Shown in pieces: positions 8,726 through 17,421 of a stretch of DNA of 60,478 nucleotides. This DNA comes from DAISIL01 sp036822015. GTDB lineage: Bacteria > Bacteroidota > Bacteroidia > Cytophagales > Bernardetiaceae. How positions within the stretch are numbered: the stretch's first letter is position 1; every line of letters starts with the position of its first letter. The DNA lies in contig DAISIL010000012.1 in NCBI GenBank assembly GCA_036822015.1, forward strand, positions 1 through 60,478. Direction: 5' to 3'. The notes beneath the pieces are model-generated. The model was not told where the DNA came from, ran no database searches, and worked only from the letters and a program-made list of their open reading frames with translations. The position numbers and the translations under genes are program-made.

Positions 8726-10366
8726 TCAAGGATTGACCACGGTCAGGATAATCGTTTCATCAGGCTCTGCGATGGGATCAGCGGTGGCTTGCAACACCAG
8801 ACTAGCAGACGTTTGTCCGGCGGGTATAGTGATCGTTCCGCTGGTCGCCGAAAAGTTGTTAGCACCCCGTACATATACGTAGTCTTCGTTGAAGATGGAC
8901 GTTCCCGAAACAGAGAAGTTGATAACCAGATCGTTAGCTGGCGGTGTTGATGCCATGAAGGTAAAGACGATCTCCGTACCGCTATCCTCCAATATTGTGG
9001 CTGGCATGACCGCAAGGGTGATTTCGGGGAGAGGAACGGTTTCAAAGATATAGGCCGATCCAGCATTAGATAGCGTTGGTTTGCCTACTATTGCATAGTT
9101 ACCCGAAATGGCCACCGACACACCAAAAATATCCTGAAACACTCGATCCGATGCAGCAATTTTTTGTATCTGTCCCCAATTATCAACGCCGCCCTGATCT
9201 TTGGCAAAGAGATAAGCCGCACCCGTATCTGTCAAAAAGTTGTTTCCCGAAGCATCGGAATCCTGCTCGTAAGCACCCACGATAGCATAATTCCCTGAAA
9301 TTGAGACGGCATAACCAAAGTTATCAAAGTTGCGTCCATCGGGGGCTAATAGTTTCTTGACTTGTCCCCAGTTATTGGCTCCCCCCTGATTGCGGGCAAA
9401 AACATAGGCCATGCCGTTAAACCCATTGAAAGAAAATGCACTTCCCCCAGAAGCTTCTACGATCAAATAATCACCCGAAACCGACAGAGAAGCACCAAAA
9501 AAGTCGCCCTGACCGCGATCATTGGCGACGAGTTTCTTGGTTTGTCCCCATTGATTGGCTCCTCCTTCATCCTTCGTGAAGATATACGCCGCCCCAGCAT
9601 TGTTAAGCGTGTTGCCTCCGGTAGCGTCTTTGTCATGGAAATAAGCGGCTACCATGATTTGGTCGCCGGCAATGGCAACAGACCGACCAAAGTAGTCTTG
9701 ATCTGCTCGATCCAAAGATACAATTTTGCGTACCTGCCCCCAGTTATTGATACCTCCTTCGTCTTTGGCAAAAACATAAGCCGCCCCCGTGTTACTATCT
9801 TTACCCGATGCGCCCACCACAAGAACATCTCCCAAAATGTCCACTGACTGTCCAAAAACATCATTGGCTACTCGATCTGCGGCAACGATCTTGCCTAGCT
9901 GCCCCCAGTTGTTGGGGCCACCTTCATTTCTAGCAAAAATATAAGCCGATCCTGCGGAATTGATGGTATTGTTGCCCTCGGCATCCTCATCCTCCACGGG
10001 CGCTCCCACAACGATATAATCGCCTTCAATGGCCACCGCCCGACCAAACTCATCACTATCTGCACGATCGGTAGCCACCAATCTTTTGATCTCTGACCAA
10101 TTGCCCATCGCGTTGCGTTCGAGTAGGTAAGCAGCACCTGCTCTGGTATCCGCACCAACCGATCCAACTACGGCGTAGTTTCCTGAAATGTCCACAACAA
10201 TTCCATACTGATCGCCATTGGCCCGATCCAAGGGAACACTTTTGAGTACCTCATTCCAGCTTTGTCCATGGACCGGAACCCACAAACCCAAGAAGAGAAA
10301 TAACAAGCCACAACTACGCAGGCGTGCGAAAAAAAATCTAGTCGTCAAGAAAGTTGGTGCGTGCAT
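8726..10366 (-). CDS. Secreted FG-GAP repeat protein with C-terminal Calx-beta domain
   Basis: An exported 546-residue protein. After a signal peptide ending near VHGQ (about residue 35) come seven repeats of roughly 55-60 residues, about residues 38-430. Each has the pattern DxFGxSVxxxGxxxxVGA, then a GAAYxFAKDxGGxxxWGQ segment, typical of FG-GAP/beta-propeller repeats. The last 100 residues (from LPEITLAVMP) are a Calx-beta domain that ends abruptly at ETIILTVVNP. No T9SS tail or membrane anchor is seen. It is probably an adhesive or surface protein; the function is not known. The C-terminal domain is strikingly like that of the protease at 40006-42345. Confidence 0.85.
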   Translation of the reverse strand: MHAPTFLTTRFFFARLRSCGLLFLFLGLWVPVHGQSWNEVLKSVPLDRANGDQYGIVVDISGNYAVVGSVGADTRAGAAYLLERNAMGNWSEIKRLVATDRADSDEFGRAVAIEGDYIVVGAPVEDEDAEGNNTINSAGSAYIFARNEGGPNNWGQLGKIVAADRVANDVFGQSVDILGDVLVVGASGKDSNTGAAYVFAKDEGGINNWGQVRKIVSLDRADQDYFGRSVAIAGDQIMVAAYFHDKDATGGNTLNNAGAAYIFTKDEGGANQWGQTKKLVANDRGQGDFFGASLSVSGDYLIVEASGGSAFSFNGFNGMAYVFARNQGGANNWGQVKKLLAPDGRNFDNFGYAVSISGNYAIVGAYEQDSDASGNNFLTDTGAAYLFAKDQGGVDNWGQIQKIAASDRVFQDIFGVSVAISGNYAIVGKPTLSNAGSAYIFETVPLPEITLAVMPATILEDSGTEIVFTFMASTPPANDLVINFSVSGTSIFNEDYVYVRGANNFSATSGTITIPAGQTSASLVLQATADPIAEPDETIILTVVNP

Positions 10367-10394
10367 GTGATGGGTTTTTTTAAGGTTTCTTTTA

Positions 10395-10402
10395 CAAAGA
10401 TA
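10395..10402 (-). promoter_or_regulatory. Promoter -7 box of the FG-GAP gene
   Basis: TATCTTTG on the minus strand, a perfect TAnnTTTG match, 28 bases before the ATG. There is no clear -33 TTG at the usual distance. The rest of the A/T-rich divergent gap (10403-10555) shows no other clear site. Confidence 0.5.
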
Positions 10403-10555
10403 TTGAAAGTAAAACGATAAAAATTATTACTGAATCCTTAATTTTTATTAAAAAAATTATTTACCTAGCCTAAACTTAGCTCATCTAATCGAAAATAGAA
10501 AGAAAAAATTGGGTAAGATAGCAGGGCTATCCGCATTTTTTTGTATGTTCATCAC

Positions 10556-11632
10556 ATGAATGCGTATTATCATCGCTGGTTGATTGTATTGCTGATAGGC
10601 TGGCTCTCTGTGGGAGAGAGCTACGGATGGGGATTTTATGCCCATAGGCGCATCAACAGAATGGCAGTTTTTTTACTTCCGCCAGAGATGCTGGTTTTTT
10701 TTAAGCACAACATTCAATTTTTAACAGAAAACGCCGTTAATCCCGACCGCCGCCGCTATGCCGTGGAAGGAGAAGCCCCGCGCCACTTCCTGGATGCCGA
10801 CGTATATGGCGATAGTGCCGTGTACAAACTCCCGCGTTATTGGACATCTGCCGTGGCGCAGTACACCGAAGATACGCTGATGGCTTACGGGATCGTTCCC
10901 TGGCACATTGAGCGCGTCCAGCGGCAGCTTACCCGAGCGTTTGCCGAAAAGGATACCCGGCGCATCCTTAGCCTAGCCGCTGACCTGGGGCATTACATCG
11001 GTGATGGCAACGTACCGCTACACACCACCGAAAACTACAACGGGCAGCTTTCGGGGCAATATGGCATTCATGGCTTTTGGGAGTCGCGGCTACCCGAGTT
11101 GTTCTTTGAGCAGTACGATTTCTTCTTTGACGAACCGGCAAGCTACCTCCCCAACACCCAGCTCCGTGCCTGGCAGGCAGTCATTGAAGCACATGAAGCC
11201 CTCGATTCGGTCTTGCGCTTTGAGCGGCTCCTAACCGAGCGCATGGGCGTAGATCGCAAGTATGCCTTCGAGACACGAGGCAACGTCAATGTACGGGTTT
11301 ACTCCCGCGACTTCTCCACGGCTTACCACCAAATGCTTGACGGCCAAATAGAACGCCGCCTCCGTGCCACCGTCAAGATGGTTGCTGACTTCTGGTTTAC
11401 GGCCTGGGTAGATGCCGGACAGCCCGATCTAAGCCCACTCGTAGGGCTAAGCAAAAAGGAAATCGAAGCCCTCGAAAAAGAGCAAAAACAACTCCTGGAA
11501 ACCCCCAACACACCCGTACCCACACGCACACACGACGACTACGGGGCAGCCATACCCACACCCGCCCAGCACTTTGGGCAGGCTATTCTGTGGGCAGCCA
11601 CCCGACGACGAACCCACTCAAAAAATGACTGA
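10556..11632 (+). CDS. Zinc-dependent phospholipase C / S1-P1 nuclease-like protein
   Basis: A secreted 358-residue, mostly helical protein. A signal peptide (HRWLIVLLIGWLSVGESYG) would leave a mature N-terminus WGFYAHRRINRMA. In the zinc phospholipase C and S1/P1 nuclease superfamily that first Trp and the following His are zinc ligands. Further candidate ligands are HFLDAD, the DLGHYIGDGNVPLHTTENYN segment and GIHGFWE. Bacteroidota homologues carry this annotation without a tested substrate. The ATG at 10556 is used because the longer frame begins with a TTG. Its stop overlaps the upp start by 8 bases. Confidence 0.75.
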   Translation: MNAYYHRWLIVLLIGWLSVGESYGWGFYAHRRINRMAVFLLPPEMLVFFKHNIQFLTENAVNPDRRRYAVEGEAPRHFLDADVYGDSAVYKLPRYWTSAVAQYTEDTLMAYGIVPWHIERVQRQLTRAFAEKDTRRILSLAADLGHYIGDGNVPLHTTENYNGQLSGQYGIHGFWESRLPELFFEQYDFFFDEPASYLPNTQLRAWQAVIEAHEALDSVLRFERLLTERMGVDRKYAFETRGNVNVRVYSRDFSTAYHQMLDGQIERRLRATVKMVADFWFTAWVDAGQPDLSPLVGLSKKEIEALEKEQKQLLETPNTPVPTRTHDDYGAAIPTPAQHFGQAILWAATRRRTHSKND

Positions 11633-12287
11633 ACCATTCATCCTCGCCCATCCGAAGCACCCGAGCATTGCGCATCGCTTTTTGGCACAGCTCCGCGACC
11701 CAGCGACACAGCAAGACCCAGCCCGCTTTCGGGCAAATATGCGCCGTCTGGGGCAGTTGCTGGCCTACGAAATCTCCAAAACATTGCCTTACGCGCCGCA
11801 AGACTTACCCACGCCCCTCGGTGTCGTCCCGGGGATGCCTGTACTCCAACAAAGCCCAGTCCTGGCGACGGTACTACGGGCAGGACTGCCCTTTCACGCA
11901 GGCTTTCAGGATTATTTTGAGGATGCCGAAAGTGCCTTTGTCGGAGCTGCCCGCACCGAAGGCAACAAAGACAACCTGCACATCGACTTATCTTACATCG
12001 GCACACCAAGCCTGGAGGGACGCACCTTGATCCTAGCCGACCCGATGCTGGCCACCGGAAAATCACTTTTAAAATCCTACCAAGCCCTACAAAACAAAGG
12101 TGGAACACCAAGAATGCTCCATATTGCCGCGATTATTGCAGCAAAAGAAGGGCTAAACTACTTACAGGATCATCTACCAGACGCGCGTTTTTGGCTCGCT
12201 GGCCTTGATCCTACCTTAAATGCACAAGCCTACATTGTCCCTGGCTTGGGGGATGCAGGTGATCTGGCCTTTGGAACTAAACGTTAA
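11625..12287 (+). CDS. upp: Uracil phosphoribosyltransferase
   Basis: Converts uracil and PRPP to UMP in pyrimidine salvage. The 220-residue product has the PRPP-binding segment ILADPMLATGKSLLKSY (family form usually DPMLATGGS) and ends with GLGDAGDLAFGT, the uracil-binding C-terminal signature. RAGLPFHAGF is the conserved substrate loop. The ATG at 11625 lies inside the end of the preceding gene (8-base overlap), so the two are translationally coupled. This is an odd pairing of an exported enzyme with a salvage enzyme. Confidence 0.9.
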   Translation: MTEPFILAHPKHPSIAHRFLAQLRDPATQQDPARFRANMRRLGQLLAYEISKTLPYAPQDLPTPLGVVPGMPVLQQSPVLATVLRAGLPFHAGFQDYFEDAESAFVGAARTEGNKDNLHIDLSYIGTPSLEGRTLILADPMLATGKSLLKSYQALQNKGGTPRMLHIAAIIAAKEGLNYLQDHLPDARFWLAGLDPTLNAQAYIVPGLGDAGDLAFGTKR

Positions 12288-12296
12288 TTACTCATC

Positions 12297-13268
12297 ATGC
12301 TTCTGGATTTTGCCATGTTGGCCTTAGGGCTTGTTTTTTTGATCTTCGGGGGCGACTCCCTGGTTACGGGTGCCAAGCGCATTGGCTTGCGCCTCGGGAT
12401 TTCTTCGCTGGTCATTGGGCTGACGATTGTCGCCTTTGGTACTTCGGCACCGGAGTTGTTTATCTCCATTCAGGCGGCACTCTCGGGTAGCCCCGACATC
12501 GCGATGGGCAACGTGGTCGGTTCTAATATTTGCAATCTGGCTTTGGTCTTGGGCTGTGCTGCTTTGGTGGCCCCGATCCCCGTACACCCAGATAACATCC
12601 GCTTCAACTGGCCCATCACCTTGTTTGCCAGTCTGCTCCTTACGTTTTTTGCCCAAGATGGTGGTATTGGACGCTGGGAAGGCGGTTTGTTTTTTCTGTT
12701 CTTGATTAGCTACCTAATCTTTACGTTGCGATTTGCCAAAGGCACCCTGGAGGTGGAAGACCTAAACGAAGTTGATTTACCCGACCCCACAACAGCAGAT
12801 ACTTTCGGCGTTCTCAAGGGCATCGGCCGCGACCTGACCTATATCTTTCTGGGGGGTCTGGGCTTGTACTTTGGCTCGGAGTGGTTCGTTGATAGTGCGC
12901 GACATATTGCCGTTGGGCTGGGTATTTCGGAACGTATCGTCGGGATTACGTTGGTAGCCTTCGGGACAAGCCTCCCAGAGCTGGTTACGTCCTTGATTGC
13001 CGCTTACAAGCGAGATACGGACATGGCACTGGGGAGCTTACTGGGATCAAATATTTTTAACATTTTCTCCATCCTCGGCATTACCGGCATGATCCAAGAA
13101 ATCCACGTCGTCGATGAGATCATCCGCTCGGATCTTTATTGGATGTTGGCCATCACACTCTTGATTTTTCCGATGATGCTATATCGCCAACGCATCCACT
13201 GGAAACGCGGACTTGTCCTACTGATCTTTTACAGCGTTTATACCTTGTCGCTTTTTGATATTTTTTAA
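12297..13268 (+). CDS. Calcium/sodium antiporter, YrbG/CaCA family
   Basis: An inner-membrane cation/Ca2+ exchanger of 323 residues with about ten membrane segments. It has the two inverted alpha repeats of the CaCA superfamily: FGTSAPELFISI with GNVVGSNICN in the first half, and FGTSLPELVTS with GSLLGSNIFN in the second. The acidic residue in each PEL is the ion ligand. An acidic loop (LEVEDLNEVDLPD) separates the halves. It lies 9 bases after upp in the same direction. Its stop codon overlaps the stop of the converging PPTase gene in a shared TTAA. Confidence 0.92.
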   Translation: MLLDFAMLALGLVFLIFGGDSLVTGAKRIGLRLGISSLVIGLTIVAFGTSAPELFISIQAALSGSPDIAMGNVVGSNICNLALVLGCAALVAPIPVHPDNIRFNWPITLFASLLLTFFAQDGGIGRWEGGLFFLFLISYLIFTLRFAKGTLEVEDLNEVDLPDPTTADTFGVLKGIGRDLTYIFLGGLGLYFGSEWFVDSARHIAVGLGISERIVGITLVAFGTSLPELVTSLIAAYKRDTDMALGSLLGSNIFNIFSILGITGMIQEIHVVDEIIRSDLYWMLAITLLIFPMMLYRQRIHWKRGLVLLIFYSVYTLSLFDIF

Positions 13269-13867
13269 CGACAAAACACCACCTGCTGTTCCTTCACCCT
13301 ACGCAGCCCTAAGCGTAACTCATACCCACGCACCCACGCACGGCTCGGGAGGGGATCGCGGGTATCCATGCGGATATCCTCCCGAAACGACAGCCCGCCC
13401 TTGCCATGCCACTTGTAGAGGGCTTCTTTGGCACACCAGCCGATACAGCGGCGTTCGGGGGTGTTGGCCCAGCGCAGTTCCTCCAAAGACAATACCCGCC
13501 CAACGACACGCTCAATTTTTGGGTCAAATACCTGTATATCAAGACCTACACTTCGTCGGTAGCTCAACGCAACAGCCACCATATCTGCCGAATGACTTAA
13601 GGAAATCTGCCAGTCGGTATGTCCTCGTAAGAGCGGCCGTCCAAAAGTATCTTTCTCAATACCACCGTAAGCCAGCCCCATCCCGCGCAACAACACCCGA
13701 GTCAGGAGCCTTCCCGAAAGGTACTGCCGACGATGCAAAGCCTGCTGGTGTGAGGGCGCAAGCACTTGATCCGACGAGATAGCTTCCATCAAAGCCGCTT
13801 CCGTCTCTTGGATGTGCCAATATCCTATAAGCAGATTAGGCAAAATTTCTTGTCCCAGAAGAGGCAT
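13265..13867 (-). CDS. 4'-phosphopantetheinyl transferase superfamily protein
   Basis: Transfers the phosphopantetheine arm of CoA to a carrier protein (ACP-like). The 200-residue length fits the Sfp/HetI-like two-half type. SLSHSADMVAVALS precedes VGLDIQVFD, with the Mg-binding Asp, and GWCAKEALYKWHG is the W-x-x-KEA-x-x-K signature. Which carrier protein it serves cannot be told. The gene is convergent with the antiporter and shares a TTAA stop overlap with it. It is divergent from the peptidase gene at 13934. Confidence 0.88.
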   Translation of the reverse strand: MPLLGQEILPNLLIGYWHIQETEAALMEAISSDQVLAPSHQQALHRRQYLSGRLLTRVLLRGMGLAYGGIEKDTFGRPLLRGHTDWQISLSHSADMVAVALSYRRSVGLDIQVFDPKIERVVGRVLSLEELRWANTPERRCIGWCAKEALYKWHGKGGLSFREDIRMDTRDPLPSRAWVRGYELRLGLRRVKEQQVVFCR

Positions 13868-13933
13868 AAAAGTTGTTTTTTACGGGAATTTTCACCAAAA
13901 TTGACCATCAAACGAAAAACAGACCTACCAAGT

Positions 13934-15226
13934 ATGCGTTACGAACCCATTGGAAAAGAGGTTTTCATTCGCCATCGAAAATCTTTTTGTGCCTACCTCA
14001 AGCCACGTTCGTTGGCCATCCTGCACAGCAACGACATCATGCCCACCAGTGCTGATGGTGTGATGCCTTTTGTGCAAGATAGTGATATTTTTTATTTGAC
14101 GGGCATCGACCAGGAAGAAACCATCCTGACCATTGCCCCAGATGTTGTCAAGGAGCAGCACCGAGAGATACTCTTCATCAAACGCACCAGCGAGCATATC
14201 CGCATCTGGGAAGGCGAAAAATTGAGCAAGGAAGAGGCCCGAGAGATTTCAGGCATCGAAACAGTCTATTGGGCGGATGAGTTTGAGCATGTGCTGCACC
14301 AACTGGCCTTTCAATCTGCGCATATTTACTTGAACAGCAACGAGCATTCGAGGGCATCTGTTCCCGTACAAACGCGCCAGATGCGCTTCATCAAAGCGTG
14401 CCAAGAAAAGTTTCCCCTGCACCGCTACGAGCGCATCGCTCCGATCATGCACGAGTTGCGTGCCATCAAACTCCCCCGCGAGGTAGAACTGATGCAGCAA
14501 GCCTGTCGTATCACGGAGAAAGGCTTCCGTCGCGTGCTGTCCTTCATCAAGCCAGGTGTAAAAGAATACGAAATCTCCGCCGAGCTGATCCACGAGTTTG
14601 TGCGCAACCGCTCTCGTGGTTTTGCCTACACTCCCATCTTGGCTACCGGCAAAAACGCTTGTTCTTTGCACTACATCACCCTCGACTCCACCTGCCAGGA
14701 TGGCGAGTTGGTCTTGATGGACTTTGGTGCTGAATATGCTGGTTATCATTCAGATATGACCCGAACCGTCCCCGTCAATGGTCGCTTTACGGCACGCCAA
14801 CGTCAAATTTATGATACCGTCCTGACACTCATGCGCGAGTCCGCCCAACTGCTCAACCCCAGTCATTCACTCAACACCTACCATAAAGCCGTCGGGGAAC
14901 TGGCTACGGAGCATCTCCTCCGCATCGGCCTACTGACCAAAGAAGAAGTTGCGCAGCAAAACCCAGATTATCCTGCCTACAAAAAATATTTCATGCACGG
15001 CACCTCTCACTACATTGGCTTGAACACCCACGACTACGGAAGCTTTGATCGCCTCATCGAACCCGGGATGGTGTTCACCTGCGAACCTGGTATTTATCTT
15101 CCCGAAGAAGGTTTGGGGGTACGCCTCGAAAACAACCTGCTCATCACCGAAGACGGCTATACAGATTTGATGGCAGATATTCCTATCGAAGCAGAAGAAA
15201 TTGAAGACTTGATGAACCCCTCCTAA
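13934..15226 (+). CDS. Aminopeptidase P family (M24B) metallopeptidase
   Basis: Removes N-terminal residues before proline in the cytoplasm. The 430-residue product has the AMP-N domain at residues 1-130 and the pita-bread M24 domain after it. Metal ligands are visible: DFGAEYAGYHSDMTRT (two Asp), HGTSHYIGL (His), CEPGIYLPEEGLGVRLEN (two Glu, written here in part). The ATG at 13934 (MRYEPIGKEVF) is the normal family start. A strong intrinsic terminator follows. Confidence 0.93.
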   Translation: MRYEPIGKEVFIRHRKSFCAYLKPRSLAILHSNDIMPTSADGVMPFVQDSDIFYLTGIDQEETILTIAPDVVKEQHREILFIKRTSEHIRIWEGEKLSKEEAREISGIETVYWADEFEHVLHQLAFQSAHIYLNSNEHSRASVPVQTRQMRFIKACQEKFPLHRYERIAPIMHELRAIKLPREVELMQQACRITEKGFRRVLSFIKPGVKEYEISAELIHEFVRNRSRGFAYTPILATGKNACSLHYITLDSTCQDGELVLMDFGAEYAGYHSDMTRTVPVNGRFTARQRQIYDTVLTLMRESAQLLNPSHSLNTYHKAVGELATEHLLRIGLLTKEEVAQQNPDYPAYKKYFMHGTSHYIGLNTHDYGSFDRLIEPGMVFTCEPGIYLPEEGLGVRLENNLLITEDGYTDLMADIPIEAEEIEDLMNPS

Positions 15227-15234
15227 AAAAATAA

Positions 15235-15270
15235 GACCTATAAAGTTTTGAAAACCTTATAGGTCTTTTT
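15235..15270. terminator. Bidirectional terminator between pepP-like and phoD-like genes
   Basis: The inverted repeat GACCTATAA-A-GTTTT with loop TGA and AAAAC-C-TTATAGGTC lies between convergent genes, with a T-run on the plus strand (TCTTTTT) and an A-run before it that gives a T-run on the minus strand. It shares most of its sequence with the terminator at 25983. Confidence 0.85.
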
Positions 15271-15275
15271 CTGCC

Positions 15276-17309
15276 CTATTTCAAAACCACACGACGCACC
15301 TGGGTTTGGGTAGGCGTTTCAAATTTTATCAGATACACGCCTTTCACCAAATCCGAAATATCAAAATACAAAGTATAGTTGCCTACCTGATGTGGCTTCT
15401 CGGCAATGGTTCGGATCACACGTCCCTGCAAATCCACCACACTCACCCGTACATCTGCGGGTGTGGGTATGCCGTAATGCAAGTAACACTGCCCTGAACT
15501 GGGGTTGGGATAAAGGCTCCATACGACGAAGGCATCCGGGGTCTGCTCCGTAGCCGTCGTGATACCGAAGGGTGCCAACTGATCTTGCACGACTTTGGGT
15601 GCGCTGGGGCCACTAGCTTTTCGGAGATGATTTTTACCTGTTTCGGAGAACCAACCTTCTTTGTAAATCTCTTTATCCGAAGGGGTTAAAATTGTTTCGG
15701 CATGATACCAGTCTGCCTGCACCTTGTCTTCCTGGAGGTCAAGGATGAAGTAACCATGCTCGTTCAAGTCCACGTATTTCATGTGTGGGTTGGGGTTGAT
15801 GCCAGCAAAGTTGCCGAAGTCGATCCCCAACGACGGTTGATTGACGAGTGGGCGATTGATTTGCGCCTCTAAAAAGGCCGCTGTAAAGGCATCCAGGTTT
15901 TCGTCAAAGTTGGCCGAGGAAATACTCGGCGTGGCAAACTCTACGGCCACCGATCCGGCACCCGTCGCAGGATCATAGGTAGGTGCTGCGCCATCCCATG
16001 CAAAAATTGAAGGTCGTTTAGCAATATCAAAAGCAAAACTACAATGAAAATCGCCCGTCAGCCAAACAACATCGTTAATCTGACGATCTGCAATGAAGTC
16101 GATAATCACATCGCGTTCCACCGGGTAGCCATCCCATATATCCAGGAAGAGGCTCTCCGCCTCGGCTGGTGTCTGTCCGGCGATGGGGCCACCCCAGCCT
16201 ACGTTGAACTCCGAAAAGATGATTTGGTTGCCGATGATTTTCCATCGTGCCTGCGAGTTGTTCAGTTGTTCAAACAACCACTGCCGCTGCTGCGCCCCCA
16301 AGAGGGTACGGTCAGGGGCATACAATGCTGGATTAGAAATATCAAATATTTGCTCTTCTCGTCCTTCAATACGGGTATCGAGCATAATCAGATCAGCCAA
16401 ATCGCCGTAACTGATCGTTCTGTAGATAGAGTTTTTGTCCCAACGAATGGGCATCCATTCATCGTACACCTGCTTGGAGGTTGCCAGACGATCCGACCAG
16501 AGTCCCTCACCCGCATCGTGGTTTTCCGCACCATCTTTGTACGCATCGTTGGCGCTCTCATGGTCATCCCAAATCGGGATAAAGGCATGTTGCTGGTGGG
16601 CTGCCCGAAGGTTGGGATCCAGGCGATAGAGCGCGTAGCGTGTGCGGTAATCAGCTAAGTTAAGTATCTCGTTTTCAGGAATATTTTTACGATTCTCATC
16701 ATTGATACCATAGGTTCCTTTTCCGTACTCATAGATGTAATCGCCCAGGTGGATGACTGCATCTAAGTCTGTTCGTTCGGCGATTTTTTGGTAGGCATTA
16801 AAGTAACCACCTTCATAGTTTTGGCAAGAGACCACGGCGAATTTAAGCTGATTAATTCTACCCACAGGAGCGGTTCGGGTCTTCCCGATCAAGGATTGTT
16901 TACCCAAAGCAGAGAAGGTGTAGTAGTAAGTTGTTCCTGGGTTTAGCCCAGTTACATCGACCTTTACCGTGTAGTCTCGTCCGGGATTGGTAAGGAAAGT
17001 ACCACTTTGTACAACATTAGCAAATTGCAAATCTGTCGCCACTACCCAGTTCACCGGAATCTCCTCGGGGTTATTAGTGGGCGTAACTCGTGTCCAGATA
17101 ATGACCCGATCTGAAAGCGGATCGCCGGAGGCTACCCCGTGATAAAAAGGCTTTAGGGCTTCATCATAAGGCAACTCGGCAGATGCGGCACCGCGCCCCA
17201 GGCGGCGTATGGGATCGTCCTTTGCCCCTGCTGTTGGGCTAACCAACTGCCCCCAGGCAAGAGGCATCCATAACACAAACAGAAAAAAAGCGGTGTAAAA
17301 TGTTTTCAT
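15276..17309 (-). CDS. PhoD-like alkaline phosphatase/phospholipase D with T9SS sorting domain
   Basis: An exported phosphoesterase, 677 residues. Signal peptide MKTFYTAFFLFVLWMPLAWG; a PhoD N-terminal domain follows (GVASGDPLSDRVIIWTRVTP). The catalytic domain has HLGDYIYEYG, WDDHESANDAYKDG, LDTRIEGR and WLTGDFHCSFAFD, the metal and phosphate-binding pattern of PhoD. The last 80 residues (WSLYPNPSSGQCYLHY, then DISDLVKGVYLIKF) form a type A T9SS C-terminal sorting domain, so the enzyme is probably secreted through the type IX system to the cell surface. The ATG at 17309 is used because the upstream open frame has no coding character. Confidence 0.92.
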   Translation of the reverse strand: MKTFYTAFFLFVLWMPLAWGQLVSPTAGAKDDPIRRLGRGAASAELPYDEALKPFYHGVASGDPLSDRVIIWTRVTPTNNPEEIPVNWVVATDLQFANVVQSGTFLTNPGRDYTVKVDVTGLNPGTTYYYTFSALGKQSLIGKTRTAPVGRINQLKFAVVSCQNYEGGYFNAYQKIAERTDLDAVIHLGDYIYEYGKGTYGINDENRKNIPENEILNLADYRTRYALYRLDPNLRAAHQQHAFIPIWDDHESANDAYKDGAENHDAGEGLWSDRLATSKQVYDEWMPIRWDKNSIYRTISYGDLADLIMLDTRIEGREEQIFDISNPALYAPDRTLLGAQQRQWLFEQLNNSQARWKIIGNQIIFSEFNVGWGGPIAGQTPAEAESLFLDIWDGYPVERDVIIDFIADRQINDVVWLTGDFHCSFAFDIAKRPSIFAWDGAAPTYDPATGAGSVAVEFATPSISSANFDENLDAFTAAFLEAQINRPLVNQPSLGIDFGNFAGINPNPHMKYVDLNEHGYFILDLQEDKVQADWYHAETILTPSDKEIYKEGWFSETGKNHLRKASGPSAPKVVQDQLAPFGITTATEQTPDAFVVWSLYPNPSSGQCYLHYGIPTPADVRVSVVDLQGRVIRTIAEKPHQVGNYTLYFDISDLVKGVYLIKFETPTQTQVRRVVLK

Positions 17310-17336
17310 AAATTGAATTTTTTGGAATTTAAAATA

Positions 17337-17344
17337 CAAATATA
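17337..17344 (-). promoter_or_regulatory. Promoter -7 box of the phoD-like gene
   Basis: TATATTTG on the minus strand, 27 bases upstream of the ATG at 17309, matches TAnnTTTG. No convincing -33 element is seen at the usual spacing. The 112-base gap to the DUF2851 gene also implies a separate promoter. Confidence 0.5.
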
Positions 17345-17421
17345 CCGCTTTTCGTGATGCCTTATCTTGACGCAACTTCAACAAATGGTGAATTTTAGAT
17401 GAACCCAAGCATTGCTTTTTC

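Noticed and set aside
8695..8726. CCCC/GGGG hairpin between the sulfotransferase-like and FG-GAP genes as a terminator
   Set aside because: The stem is only four base pairs and no T-run follows on either strand.
13255..13782. Open frame of 175 residues opposite the phosphopantetheinyl transferase
   Set aside because: The opposite strand carries the family signature (WCAKEALYK), so this frame is a shadow.
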